Shown one piece after another: positions 28,100-36,019 of a stretch of 57,005 nt of DNA. This stretch comes from Flavobacterium sp. CF136 (GTDB lineage Bacteria; Bacteroidota; Bacteroidia; Flavobacteriales; Flavobacteriaceae). Each line of letters opens with the position of its first letter. Position 1 is the first letter of the stretch. The notes under the pieces were generated by a model. The model was not told the DNA's origin, did not search any database, and was given only the letters and a program-made list of their open reading frames with translations. A program made the translations under genes and the position numbers. The DNA lies in contig NZ_AKJZ01000033.1 in NCBI RefSeq assembly GCF_000282055.1, positions 1 through 57,005 of the forward strand, in the 5' to 3' direction.

Positions 28100-30217
28100 A
28101 TGGAAAATTACGTCATCAAAAGAAATGGAAAGTACCAGCCATTTGAAAGTTATAAAATCAAAGATGCAATTGAAAAAAGCTTCCGGAGCATCTCCGTAGT
28201 TGTTGATGAAAGTGTTTTTGAAAGTGTTTTTGAAAGTGTAATTATTCAACTGGAAAATAAAGAAGTATGGTCTATTGAAGAAATTCAGGATTTAATCGAA
28301 AAAGAGTTATTCGATAAAAACCATTTTGATGTGATGCGTTCCTTTATGCTGTTCCGACACACCCGAAAGCTGCAGCGCGAACATCTTGAAGGTCTGAATG
28401 ATGATACAACTTATGTCGACAGCACCCAAACAATTGAAGAATACATTCAACAAACGGATTGGCGCATCAATGCCAATGCCAACACTTCTTATTCTAACGC
28501 CGGACTCGTGAATAATGTAGCAGGAAAAGTTATTGCTAATTATTGGCTGGATAAAGTGTATTCAAAAGAAGAAGGATATGCACATCGGAATGGTGATCTT
28601 CACATTCACGATTTGGATTGTCTCACGGGATATTGTGCAGGCTGGAGTTTGCGTGTGCTGCTTAATGAAGGTTTCAACGGAGTAAGAGGCCGGGTGGAAA
28701 GCAAGCCTCCTTCTCATTTTAGGGAAGCTTTAGGACAAATGTCCAATTTTCTGGGTATTTTGCAAAGCGAATGGGCGGGTGCACAAGCCTTTAGTTCTTT
28801 TGACACCTATTTGGCTCCTTATGTATTCAAGGACAACCTCCCTTATAATGAAGTTTTAAAAGCCATACGGGGTTTTGTGTACAACCTGAATGTACCCGCA
28901 CGATGGGGACAATCCCCGTTTACCAATATCACATTGGATTGGGTTGTTCCTGAAGATTTAAAAACACAAATTCCGACTAAAAATGATCATCATCTTTTTG
29001 AAAAGATCAATACTTCAGACCTTTTGGCAAGAGCCAAAAACAGAGGTGTTTCTAAAGTAACCCATTTGCGCTATGAACATTTTCAAAAAGAAATGAACCT
29101 TATCAATAAAGCGTATTATACCGTAATGACCGAAGGTGATGCCAATGGACAGCCTTTTACATTCCCTATTCCAACGGTAAATATCACCGAAGAATTTGAT
29201 TGGGATGGCGAAAACACAGATTTACTTTTTGAAAACACTGCTAAAATTGGTTCTTCTTATTTCCAAAATTTTATTGGAAGTCAATATGTTTTGGACGAAA
29301 ATGGCAATCAAACAGAAAATAAAAATGCCTACAAGCCCAATGCCGTTCGCAGCATGTGTTGTCGCCTGCAACTTGATTTACGCGAATTATTAAAACGTGG
29401 AAACGGACTTTTTGGTAGTGCCGAAATGACGGGAAGTATTGGCGTAGTAACTATCAATATGGCCCGTTTGGGTTATTTATACAAAGGTCACAAAGCAGCA
29501 TTATTTCATCAATTAGATAAACTTTTGTTGATTTCAAAATCGACTTTAGAGAAAAAAAGAGTCTTTATTCAGGAAATGTACGATCGTGGATTGTATCCGT
29601 ACACCAAACGTTATTTACAGCATTTCAGAAATCATTTTTCGACAATCGGTGTCAACGGAATGAATGAAATGATTCAGAATTTTACCCACGATAAAGACGA
29701 TATAACTTCTGAAACCGGTATTGAATTCGCTTCTGAAATTTTGGAGCATATTCGTAACCGAATGAAACAGTTTCAGGAGGAAACCGGAAATCTTTACAAT
29801 TTAGAAGCTACTCCGGCCGAAGGAACTACTTATCGTTTTGCCAAAGAGGACAAAAAACGTTTTGACGATATTATTCAGGCGGGACAGGGCGACAATATTT
29901 ATTACACGAATAGTTCTCAAATTCCGGTAAATTTTACCCAGGACCCTTTTGAAGCTTTGATGCTTCAGGACCAATTGCAATGCAAATACACAGGAGGAAC
30001 CGTTTTGCATTTGTATATGAGCGAAAGAATCAGCTCCCCGGAAGCCTGCAAAAATTTTGTCAAAAAAGTGATTACCAATTTTAAACTACCCTACATAACC
30101 GTAACGCCTGTATTCAGTGTTTGCCCTCTTCATGGTTATTTGAACGGAGAACATGAATACTGCCCAAAATGTGATGAAATTATTATTGAAGAAAAAGCGA
30201 AGTTTATTGAGATTTGA
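28100..30217 (+). CDS. nrdD: Anaerobic ribonucleoside-triphosphate reductase, catalytic body lacking its glycyl-radical tail
   Basis: 705 residues. An ATP-cone occupies about 1-95 (YVIKRNGKYQPFESYKIKDA). The ten-stranded NrdD barrel follows, with CCRLQLDLRELLKRGNGLFG (Cys420/421, candidate thiyl-radical site) and NGDLHIHDLD. A zinc site has Cys675, Cys688 and Cys691 (CPLHGYLNGEHEYCPKC). Normal NrdD continues from this zinc site into a glycyl-radical segment (RVxGY). Here the frame ends after EEKAKFIEI with TGA, and the missing segment is encoded in the next ORF in the same frame but behind TGA and TAA. The protein should therefore need a second polypeptide to be active. A 12-bp tandem repeat (28208-28243) encodes ESVF copies in the ATP-cone. 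Confidence 0.92.
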   Translation: MENYVIKRNGKYQPFESYKIKDAIEKSFRSISVVVDESVFESVFESVIIQLENKEVWSIEEIQDLIEKELFDKNHFDVMRSFMLFRHTRKLQREHLEGLNDDTTYVDSTQTIEEYIQQTDWRINANANTSYSNAGLVNNVAGKVIANYWLDKVYSKEEGYAHRNGDLHIHDLDCLTGYCAGWSLRVLLNEGFNGVRGRVESKPPSHFREALGQMSNFLGILQSEWAGAQAFSSFDTYLAPYVFKDNLPYNEVLKAIRGFVYNLNVPARWGQSPFTNITLDWVVPEDLKTQIPTKNDHHLFEKINTSDLLARAKNRGVSKVTHLRYEHFQKEMNLINKAYYTVMTEGDANGQPFTFPIPTVNITEEFDWDGENTDLLFENTAKIGSSYFQNFIGSQYVLDENGNQTENKNAYKPNAVRSMCCRLQLDLRELLKRGNGLFGSAEMTGSIGVVTINMARLGYLYKGHKAALFHQLDKLLLISKSTLEKKRVFIQEMYDRGLYPYTKRYLQHFRNHFSTIGVNGMNEMIQNFTHDKDDITSETGIEFASEILEHIRNRMKQFQEETGNLYNLEATPAEGTTYRFAKEDKKRFDDIIQAGQGDNIYYTNSSQIPVNFTQDPFEALMLQDQLQCKYTGGTVLHLYMSERISSPEACKNFVKKVITNFKLPYITVTPVFSVCPLHGYLNGEHEYCPKCDEIIIEEKAKFIEI

Positions 30218-30304
30218 AAAAAAACAACCGCAAAAGGTTGCTAAGCTTTTCGCTTCTTTGTGACCAGCAGTAAACCTATAACCCATAACCTAAAAACAGT
30301 AAAA

Positions 30305-30469
30305 ATGAAACTAACAACCAACGCGATTTTAGAACAAAATCAGGAATTACGCACCAAATGCCTGGTGTACACAAGAGTAATGGGCTATCACAGACCCGTA
30401 GAAAGTTTTAATATTGGTAAAAAAGGAGAACACAAACAACGAACCCATTTCAATGAAGGAAAATGTTAG
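30305..30469 (+). CDS. Stand-alone glycyl-radical tail of NrdD (54 residues)
   Basis: The ATG at 30305 opens a 54-codon frame ending TAG at 30469. It reads ELRTKCLVYTRVMGYHRPVE, then FNIGKKGEHKQRTHF. This matches the C-terminal glycyl-radical segment of NrdD (RVxGY..RP...FN.GK..E...R); Gly27 would carry the radical. The gene begins 87 bases after the nrdD stop, in the same frame, with TGA and TAA between. Residues 1-15 are not part of the family tail and look like an added start. Its last 17 bases overlap the nrdG start. A GTG codon at 30260 could extend it, but ATG is preferred. A separate polypeptide acting in trans is the simplest reading, as with YfiD for pyruvate formate-lyase. Confidence 0.85.
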   Translation: MKLTTNAILEQNQELRTKCLVYTRVMGYHRPVESFNIGKKGEHKQRTHFNEGKC

Positions 30470-31142
30470 TACCCCTATTTACAGTATTACGCCGTTCACT
30501 TTATTAGATTATCCACACCAATCGGCTTGCATTCTTTGGTTTGCAGGCTGTAATATGCGGTGTTTGTATTGTTATAATCCTGAAATTGTATTTGGAAAAG
30601 GAAGTATTTCTTTTGACAAAGCACTTCAGTTTCTCAAAAGCAGGATTCATTTGCTGGACGCTGTGGTTTTTAGCGGAGGTGAATGTTTATTGCATAAAAA
30701 AGCGGTTTCATTTATTACAGAAGTCAAAAAAATGGGGTTTTTAATCAAAATTGATACCAATGGTTCGCAACCTGAGATACTGGAAGAACTGATCAAAAAA
30801 GAACTCATTAATTATGTCGCACTTGATTTTAAAGCAATGCCTGCGAATTTTGAAAAAATTACCCGATCTAAACTTTTTATCCCTTTTGCAAAGTCCTTGC
30901 TTTTATTGCTGCAAAACAACATACCTTTTGAAGTTCGGACAACAGTGCATTCTGCTTTATTAAAGAAAGACGATATTCAGGAAATGATTTTTTTTCTGGA
31001 AAATCTGGGATATTCAGGAGATTATTACATTCAGCACTTCGTAAATGGTGCCTCGACAATAGAAAAACTTGGGCATTCATTTAAAGAATTAGAAAATCAT
31101 AATCTTTCTACAGAAAAAATTAAAATTAATTACAGAGGATAA
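30453..31142 (+). CDS. nrdG: Anaerobic NrdD-activating radical SAM enzyme
   Basis: 229 residues from the ATG at 30453; a TTG at 30414 would add 13 residues that lack family character. The radical-SAM motif CNMRCLYC binds the 4Fe-4S cluster, preceded by PFTLLDYPHQSACILWFAGC, typical of NrdG-like activases. GGECLLH is the SAM-binding GGE motif. It uses S-adenosylmethionine to abstract hydrogen from the glycine of the NrdD tail. The start overlaps the preceding small gene by 17 bases, so tail and activase are translationally coupled. Confidence 0.93.
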   Translation: MKENVSTPIYSITPFTLLDYPHQSACILWFAGCNMRCLYCYNPEIVFGKGSISFDKALQFLKSRIHLLDAVVFSGGECLLHKKAVSFITEVKKMGFLIKIDTNGSQPEILEELIKKELINYVALDFKAMPANFEKITRSKLFIPFAKSLLLLLQNNIPFEVRTTVHSALLKKDDIQEMIFFLENLGYSGDYYIQHFVNGASTIEKLGHSFKELENHNLSTEKIKINYRG

Positions 31143-31145
31143 ATT

Positions 31146-32357
31146 ATGAGAAAGAGCTGGATTTTAATCTGTTTTGTCAATTTTTTTATCGCTTCATTGA
31201 TGGGATTATGCCTTCGTTGGATGTATGTTGCGCCAATGGAAAAAGTTAATTTTCAGTTTTTAATGCACGGCCATTCACATGTAGCGATGTTGGGTTGGGT
31301 GTATTTGATGTTGTACTGTTTAATTTTTCATTTTTTTGTTCCAAAAGAAAAACAACAAAAACCCATCTACAACCGATTATTTTGGATAACAGAACTGGCA
31401 GTAATTGGAATGATGATTGATTTTCCGGCACAGGGATATGCTTTTGCTTCTATTCTTTTTTCGACTTTGCATATTTTTTGCAGTTACTTTTTTTGTTACT
31501 TAATTAAGAAAGATGCCAATCTAACTACATTGCCCGAAAAGAAGATGCTTCGTACGGCTTTATTTTTTATGATTTTTTCTACATTGGGTGTTTGGTGTTT
31601 GGGTCCCACAGTAGGATTGTTAGGAAAAGCAAGTGCTTTTTATCAAATTTCGATTCAGTTTTTTCTTCATTTTCAATTTAATGGCTGGTTTCTGTTTGCC
31701 GTTTTTGCTTTGTTTTTCAAACAGGTAAAACTTATTATTGAAGCTGAAAAATTTCGTTTGTTTTATAATTTATTTGTTGCTACGACTTTGTTAACATTGG
31801 CTTTACCAGTGAGTTGGTATTTGCCTAACCCTGTTTTTTACTGGTTAAATGCTCTTGGAGTAGTGCTTCAGTTGTTTGCTGCGTTACTTTTTATACGATT
31901 TATTCGTCCGCAATTTCAATTCTTCTTTGCTGCTTTGCCAACGATAACAAAAACGGTTTATGGTTTTGCCTTGTTTTCATTGGCTTTAAAAGTAGTTATT
32001 CAATTGGTTGTTTTGATTCCCGAATTGGCACAGGTATCACATCAGATTAGGAACTTTGTGATTGGCTATATTCATTTGACGATGTTGGGAATTATTACGG
32101 GTTTTCTTTTTGGATTTGCCCTGCAAAATGATTTTTTAAATTCGCGAAACCGTATACAAAAATGGGGAATTGCAATTTTTTTACTTGGATTTGTCACAAC
32201 CGAAATTCTTTTGTTTCTACAGGGCATTTGGTTTTTCTTTGGCAAAGGAGCATTTCCGAATTATTATCAAAATCTATTTTTATCCAGTATCTTTCTGCCG
32301 GCAGGTCTTTTATTTCTATCTGTTGAAATTTTAAAACTTAAACAAAAACTCCTATGA
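31146..32357 (+). CDS. Polytopic membrane protein resembling heme-copper oxidase subunit I
   Basis: 403 residues with about 12 hydrophobic helices, the number found in heme-copper oxidase and NO reductase core subunits. Helix 2 begins MHGHSHVAMLGWVYL (His41, 43, 45), like the low-spin heme ligand region of the superfamily. His175 lies in helix 6 (FLHFQFNGW) and His310 in helix 10 (YIHLTMLG). The His-His pair expected for CuB in helix 7 is not evident, so it is probably not a normal oxidase. It lies 3 bases after nrdG and overlaps the next gene by 4 bases, so it belongs to this NO-linked operon. A heme-binding sensor, NO-binding or electron-transfer role is possible. Confidence 0.6.
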   Translation: MRKSWILICFVNFFIASLMGLCLRWMYVAPMEKVNFQFLMHGHSHVAMLGWVYLMLYCLIFHFFVPKEKQQKPIYNRLFWITELAVIGMMIDFPAQGYAFASILFSTLHIFCSYFFCYLIKKDANLTTLPEKKMLRTALFFMIFSTLGVWCLGPTVGLLGKASAFYQISIQFFLHFQFNGWFLFAVFALFFKQVKLIIEAEKFRLFYNLFVATTLLTLALPVSWYLPNPVFYWLNALGVVLQLFAALLFIRFIRPQFQFFFAALPTITKTVYGFALFSLALKVVIQLVVLIPELAQVSHQIRNFVIGYIHLTMLGIITGFLFGFALQNDFLNSRNRIQKWGIAIFLLGFVTTEILLFLQGIWFFFGKGAFPNYYQNLFLSSIFLPAGLLFLSVEILKLKQKLL

Positions 32358-32803
32358 GTCACCATCTATTGTTAATCATTCATCTTTTGAGTGCCGCCAT
32401 TTGGGTTGGTGGTCATTTGTTGCTTGTCTTTGGCTTTTTGCCACAAGCACTAAAAGAAAAAAATCAAAATATAATTCTGAATTATGAAAGAAAGTACGAA
32501 CCTGTAGGAATGACTGCTTTGGTTTTATTGGTTATCACCGGGATTTTGATGGCTTATCAATATGGTGTCAGCATTGAATATTGGTTTCAATTTGAAACAC
32601 CTATAGAAAAAGTAGTTTCAACAAAATTAGCTTTGTTATTATTGACGGTTCTTTTTGCATTGAGCGCTCAATTCAGAGTGCTTCCCAAGCTTGAAAAAAG
32701 TAATGAGAAATTACCCGAAATGACTTTTCATATAGTATCAGTTACCGTAATTGGCGTTTTGATGGTTATTTTTGGATCTTTTGTGCGTTTTGGAGGATTT
32801 TGA
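32354..32803 (+). CDS. CopD-like four-helix membrane protein
   Basis: 149 residues with four hydrophobic helices. HLLSAAIWVGGHLLLVFG (His residues and WVGG) is typical of the CopD family, whose members handle copper or bind heme through helix histidines. The start overlaps the preceding stop in ATGA, so the two genes are translationally coupled and probably form one complex. A role in copper supply to NirK or in heme electron transfer is inference. Confidence 0.6.
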   Translation: MSHHLLLIIHLLSAAIWVGGHLLLVFGFLPQALKEKNQNIILNYERKYEPVGMTALVLLVITGILMAYQYGVSIEYWFQFETPIEKVVSTKLALLLLTVLFALSAQFRVLPKLEKSNEKLPEMTFHIVSVTVIGVLMVIFGSFVRFGGF

Positions 32804-32814
32804 TTTATAAAAAA

Positions 32815-32960
32815 ATGCTGTCGTTTAGCAGCTGCTCGCGTGAGGGGTTGCAGTGGAGCTCTTTTTTATACCGTTTTTTTACGGTATAAAAAAAGCGGGA
32901 ACGTAAAACCCGACCCGAAGTTTTTACGGAGGGGCACGCCCGGATAAAATTTTCGTTAAA
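32815..32960. repeat. GC-rich structured intergenic element with a hairpin
   Basis: A stretch clearly richer in G and C than its surroundings. It contains GCAGCTGCTCGCGTGAGGGG, a hairpin (CTTTTTTATACCG at 32861-32873 pairing with 32881-32895), CCCGACCCGAAG and GGGGCACGCCC. From memory, similar GCCCGACCCGAA/GGGCACGCCC segments recur between genes in Flavobacterium genomes. The hairpin with T and A runs may also end the ric operon. Only one copy is in this window. Confidence 0.4.
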
Positions 32961-32982
32961 ACTTCCTTTTAAAGTTCGGAAT

Positions 32983-33000
32983 AGGGACTAAAACTTATTT
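32983..33000 (+). promoter_or_regulatory. AGGGACTAAAAC motif before the Rrf2 gene, possible autoregulatory site
   Basis: AGGGACTAAAACTTATTT resembles the motif before ric (AAGGACAAGAACTCTTTT) base by base and lies 23 bases before the Rrf2 start codon. The match is weaker than between ric and nirK. Confidence 0.3.
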
Positions 33001-33023
33001 CTTAAATTTGTAAAAAACCGATT

Positions 33024-33458
33024 ATGTTTTCTAAAACCTGTGAATATGGCATTCGTGCTACTATTTTTATTGCTTCTCAATCGTATCAGGGCAATCGTAC
33101 CGGCTTAAAAGATATTGCAAAAAAAATAGATTCCCCCGAAGCTTTTACAGCCAAAATTCTTCAAATCCTATCGAGAGACAACATTATCAATTCCATAAAA
33201 GGAGTTGGCGGTGGTTTTGAGATTCCTAAGGAAAAGATGAAAGAAATTAAATTAGCGCAAATAGTAAATGCGCTGGATGGCGACCGCATTTTTACGGGCT
33301 GTGGCTTGGGATTGACCAATTGTTCTGAAGAACATCCTTGTCCGATGCACTACAAGTTCAAATCTATTCGAAACGATTTGGTTTTTATGCTCGAAAATAC
33401 CAATCTGGAAGAATTGGCTTTGGGAATTAAATCGGGAGATACTTTTTTGAGATATTAG
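33024..33458 (+). CDS. Rrf2-family transcriptional regulator (NsrR-like)
   Basis: 144 residues, typical for Rrf2. The N-terminal winged helix (1-80) has MFSKTCEYGIRATIFIA, a recognition helix near SPEAFTAKILQIL and wing SIKGVGGGFEI. Three cysteines, Cys93, Cys100 and Cys106 (GCGLGLTNCSEEHPC), sit where NsrR and IscR bind a Fe-S cluster. NsrR proteins lose repression when NO damages this cluster. It lies between the ric operon and norB, so sensing NO for both is likely. The cluster spacing (6 and 5 residues between cysteines) is close to NsrR. Target sites are proposed elsewhere in this table. Confidence 0.88.
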   Translation: MFSKTCEYGIRATIFIASQSYQGNRTGLKDIAKKIDSPEAFTAKILQILSRDNIINSIKGVGGGFEIPKEKMKEIKLAQIVNALDGDRIFTGCGLGLTNCSEEHPCPMHYKFKSIRNDLVFMLENTNLEELALGIKSGDTFLRY

Positions 33459-33775
33459 TTTTTTGTGCCAAAATGAAGCTTTTATTTACAAGAGCGGAAC
33501 AAAATCAAATCCGTCAATTGCTTAAACTTATTTGACAAAGCTGCAAAACCTGCGCAGCGGGCTTCATTATTTCAACTATTCATTACGACAAAAAAACCGT
33601 CAAACAACATTTAAAACGTTCTTTTTTAAGTATTTACTAAAAATCTTATCCTGACCTTTAATTGTTTAAGTAAATAGTATTGTTTTTATGATTTGACTCA
33701 TAAACGCTTTATTATAGGAGCATTATTTTTACTTATTATAAACAATTAAACAAATAAGTTTAAAAATCAATAAAG
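33459..33775. other. norB promoter region
   Basis: 317 bases without a gene. It carries the Crp/Fnr-like site at 33687-33702. I see no convincing terminator after the Rrf2 gene and no small ORF worth naming. Confidence 0.5.
33687..33702 (+). promoter_or_regulatory. Crp/Fnr-like site upstream of norB
   Basis: TATGATTTGACTCATA has the same TATGA-N6-TCATA arms as the palindrome between nirK and ric. It ends 73 bases before the norB start codon, a usual distance for an activator site. Confidence 0.6.
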
Positions 33776-36019
33776 ATGAGAAGAGAAAAAAAACTATGGA
33801 TTGCGTTTGCTCTCGTTATGAGTATTTCATTTGCAGTTTTGGGATACTATGGATATGAAATTTACCAGAAGGCCCCTCCTATTCCGCTTAAAATTGTTTC
33901 TACAGACAACAAAACCATCTTTACCGAGCAGGAAATTAAAGATGGCCAAAACATCTGGCAAAGTATGGGTGGCCAGGAAGTAGGGACAATTTGGGGGCAC
34001 GGAGCTTATGTTGCTCCTGACTGGACTGCCGATTGGCTACATCGCGAAGCAATTTTTATACTGAATAAATTATCGCAAGATGAATTCCAAAAAAACTTTG
34101 CAGATTTATCTGACGAGCAACAAGCCGTGATGAAGATCCGCCTGCAAAACGACGTTCGAAAAAATACCTATAATGCAGAAAACAAAACGATCACCATTTC
34201 TCAAAACCGAATTGAAGCTATTGCTTATTTGAGCACTTATTATGAAGGTTTGTTTATGAATGATCCGAAGTTTGATCAATTGCGAAATGACTACGCCATT
34301 CCGAAAATGTCTATAAAAGACAAAGGAAGAATGCATAAAATGAGTGCCTTTTTCTTTTGGGCAACATGGGCAACGGTAACAAACAGACCTGATTCTGACA
34401 TCTCTTATACCCACAACTGGCCTTCTGATAAACTAGTGGGCAATGTGGCTACAAAAAATTTACTTATTTGGTCTGGTGTCAGTATCATCCTTTTAATTTT
34501 ATGTACCGGTCTTTTAATTTTCTATCATGTTAAATCCGGTGCCGATGAGCATCTGGAAACTCCTGCTGTTGACCCTTTATTAAAACAAGGGATGACACCT
34601 TCAATGTATCAAATAAAAAAATACTTCTGGGTAGTCAGTTTACTCATTATCCTGCAGGTTATTTTTGGTGTCATTACAGCCCATTATGGTGTAGAAGGAA
34701 ATGGTTTTTACGGAATCCCTTTGGATGAATTCTTACCGTATGCCGTAACCAGAACCTGGCACACCCAATTAGCAATATTTTGGATAGCAACAGCCTGGCT
34801 TGCCACAGGATTGTATATTGCACCTGCTGTTTCCGGAAAAGATCCTAAATTTCAGGTTTTTGGAGTTAACTTTTTATTCTTTGCCTTGCTGATTATTGTT
34901 TTGGGTTCAATGGCCGGACAATGGTTTGGAGTAATGCAAAAATTAAACCTGGTAGATAATTTCTGGTTTGGACATCAGGGATATGAGTATGTAGACTTAG
35001 GCCGTTTTTGGCAATGTTTCTTATTAGTGGGTCTGTTTTTATGGTTAGCCTTAATGATTCGTCCATTAATTCCAGTGCTTAAAAAAGGTACTGAGGAACG
35101 TAATCTAATTATAATGTTTTTAATTTCATGTGCTGCCATTGCCTCATTTTACGGAGCTGGTTTAATGTGGGGAAGACAAACAAATTTGGCCATTGCAGAA
35201 TACTGGAGATGGTGGGTAGTACATCTTTGGGTTGAAGGATTCTTCGAAGTATTTGCGACGGTTGTTATCGCCTTTTTATTTGTTCGCCTTGGACTTCTCA
35301 AAACAAAAACAGCTACACTAAATGTGATTTTTTCAACCATCATCTTTATGTCAGGAGGTATTTTAGGTACTTTTCACCATTTGTATTTCTCCGGGACACC
35401 TACTGCTGTGATGGCTTTTGGAGCTACATTCAGTGCTTTGGAAATTGTTCCTTTAGTATTGATTGGATATGAAGCCTACCACAATTATACCTTGTCTAAA
35501 GCTACACCATGGATTGTAGCTTACAAATGGCCAATATACTTTATGATTGCTGTAGCATTTTGGAATTTCTTAGGAGCCGGAATATTTGGCTTCATTATCA
35601 ATCCACCAATAGCTTTATACTATATTCAGGGATTAAATACCACGGCTCTTCATGCACATACTGCTTTATTCGGAGTGTACGGAATGTTAGGAATTGGATT
35701 GATGCTATTTGTTTTAAGAAGTTTATATCGTCATGAAATCTGGAATGAAAAATTAATGAAATTTATATTCTGGTCAACCAATATTGGTCTTTTGACAATG
35801 GCATTGCTAAGTTTACTTCCCGTAGGTGTTTGGCAGGCTGTAGCGAGTATTGAACATGGTATGTGGTATGCACGTTCTGCAGAATTTATGCAGCAGCCCA
35901 CAATGGTAACCCTGAAATGGCTGCGTGCTATTGGTGATGCTATTTTTGGTTTTGGAATTCTGGCTCTTTGTTATTTCGTATTTGAATTGACATTTAGAAA
36001 AGCTAAAAAAATAAGTTAG
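33776..36019 (+). CDS. norB: Quinol-dependent nitric oxide reductase (qNOR)
   Basis: 747 residues, the length of single-subunit qNOR. It begins with a membrane helix and an extracytoplasmic domain (about 30-215, GQNIWQSMGGQEVGTIWGHGAYVAPDW). A 12-helix heme-copper core follows, with RTWHTQLAIFW, HLWVEGFFEVFAT (His metal ligand and conserved Glu residues), GTFHHLYFSG (FeB ligands) and LHAHTALFGVYG (the two heme-b histidines). It reduces two NO to N2O with quinol electrons and removes the NO made by NirK. It is monocistronic, with a Crp/Fnr-like site upstream and a strong terminator downstream. Confidence 0.95.
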   Translation: MRREKKLWIAFALVMSISFAVLGYYGYEIYQKAPPIPLKIVSTDNKTIFTEQEIKDGQNIWQSMGGQEVGTIWGHGAYVAPDWTADWLHREAIFILNKLSQDEFQKNFADLSDEQQAVMKIRLQNDVRKNTYNAENKTITISQNRIEAIAYLSTYYEGLFMNDPKFDQLRNDYAIPKMSIKDKGRMHKMSAFFFWATWATVTNRPDSDISYTHNWPSDKLVGNVATKNLLIWSGVSIILLILCTGLLIFYHVKSGADEHLETPAVDPLLKQGMTPSMYQIKKYFWVVSLLIILQVIFGVITAHYGVEGNGFYGIPLDEFLPYAVTRTWHTQLAIFWIATAWLATGLYIAPAVSGKDPKFQVFGVNFLFFALLIIVLGSMAGQWFGVMQKLNLVDNFWFGHQGYEYVDLGRFWQCFLLVGLFLWLALMIRPLIPVLKKGTEERNLIIMFLISCAAIASFYGAGLMWGRQTNLAIAEYWRWWVVHLWVEGFFEVFATVVIAFLFVRLGLLKTKTATLNVIFSTIIFMSGGILGTFHHLYFSGTPTAVMAFGATFSALEIVPLVLIGYEAYHNYTLSKATPWIVAYKWPIYFMIAVAFWNFLGAGIFGFIINPPIALYYIQGLNTTALHAHTALFGVYGMLGIGLMLFVLRSLYRHEIWNEKLMKFIFWSTNIGLLTMALLSLLPVGVWQAVASIEHGMWYARSAEFMQQPTMVTLKWLRAIGDAIFGFGILALCYFVFELTFRKAKKIS

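Noticed and set aside
30260..30304. GTG start extending the glycyl-radical tail gene
   Set aside because: The extra residues show no family character; the ATG at 30305 is preferred.
30414..30452. Upstream TTG start for nrdG
   Set aside because: It would add 13 hydrophilic residues not seen in the family; the ATG at 30453 fits better and overlaps the preceding stop.
28100..30469. Stop-codon readthrough or selenocysteine joining nrdD and the tail
   Set aside because: Two different in-frame stops (TGA and TAA) separate the parts and the tail has its own ATG, so two proteins are more likely.
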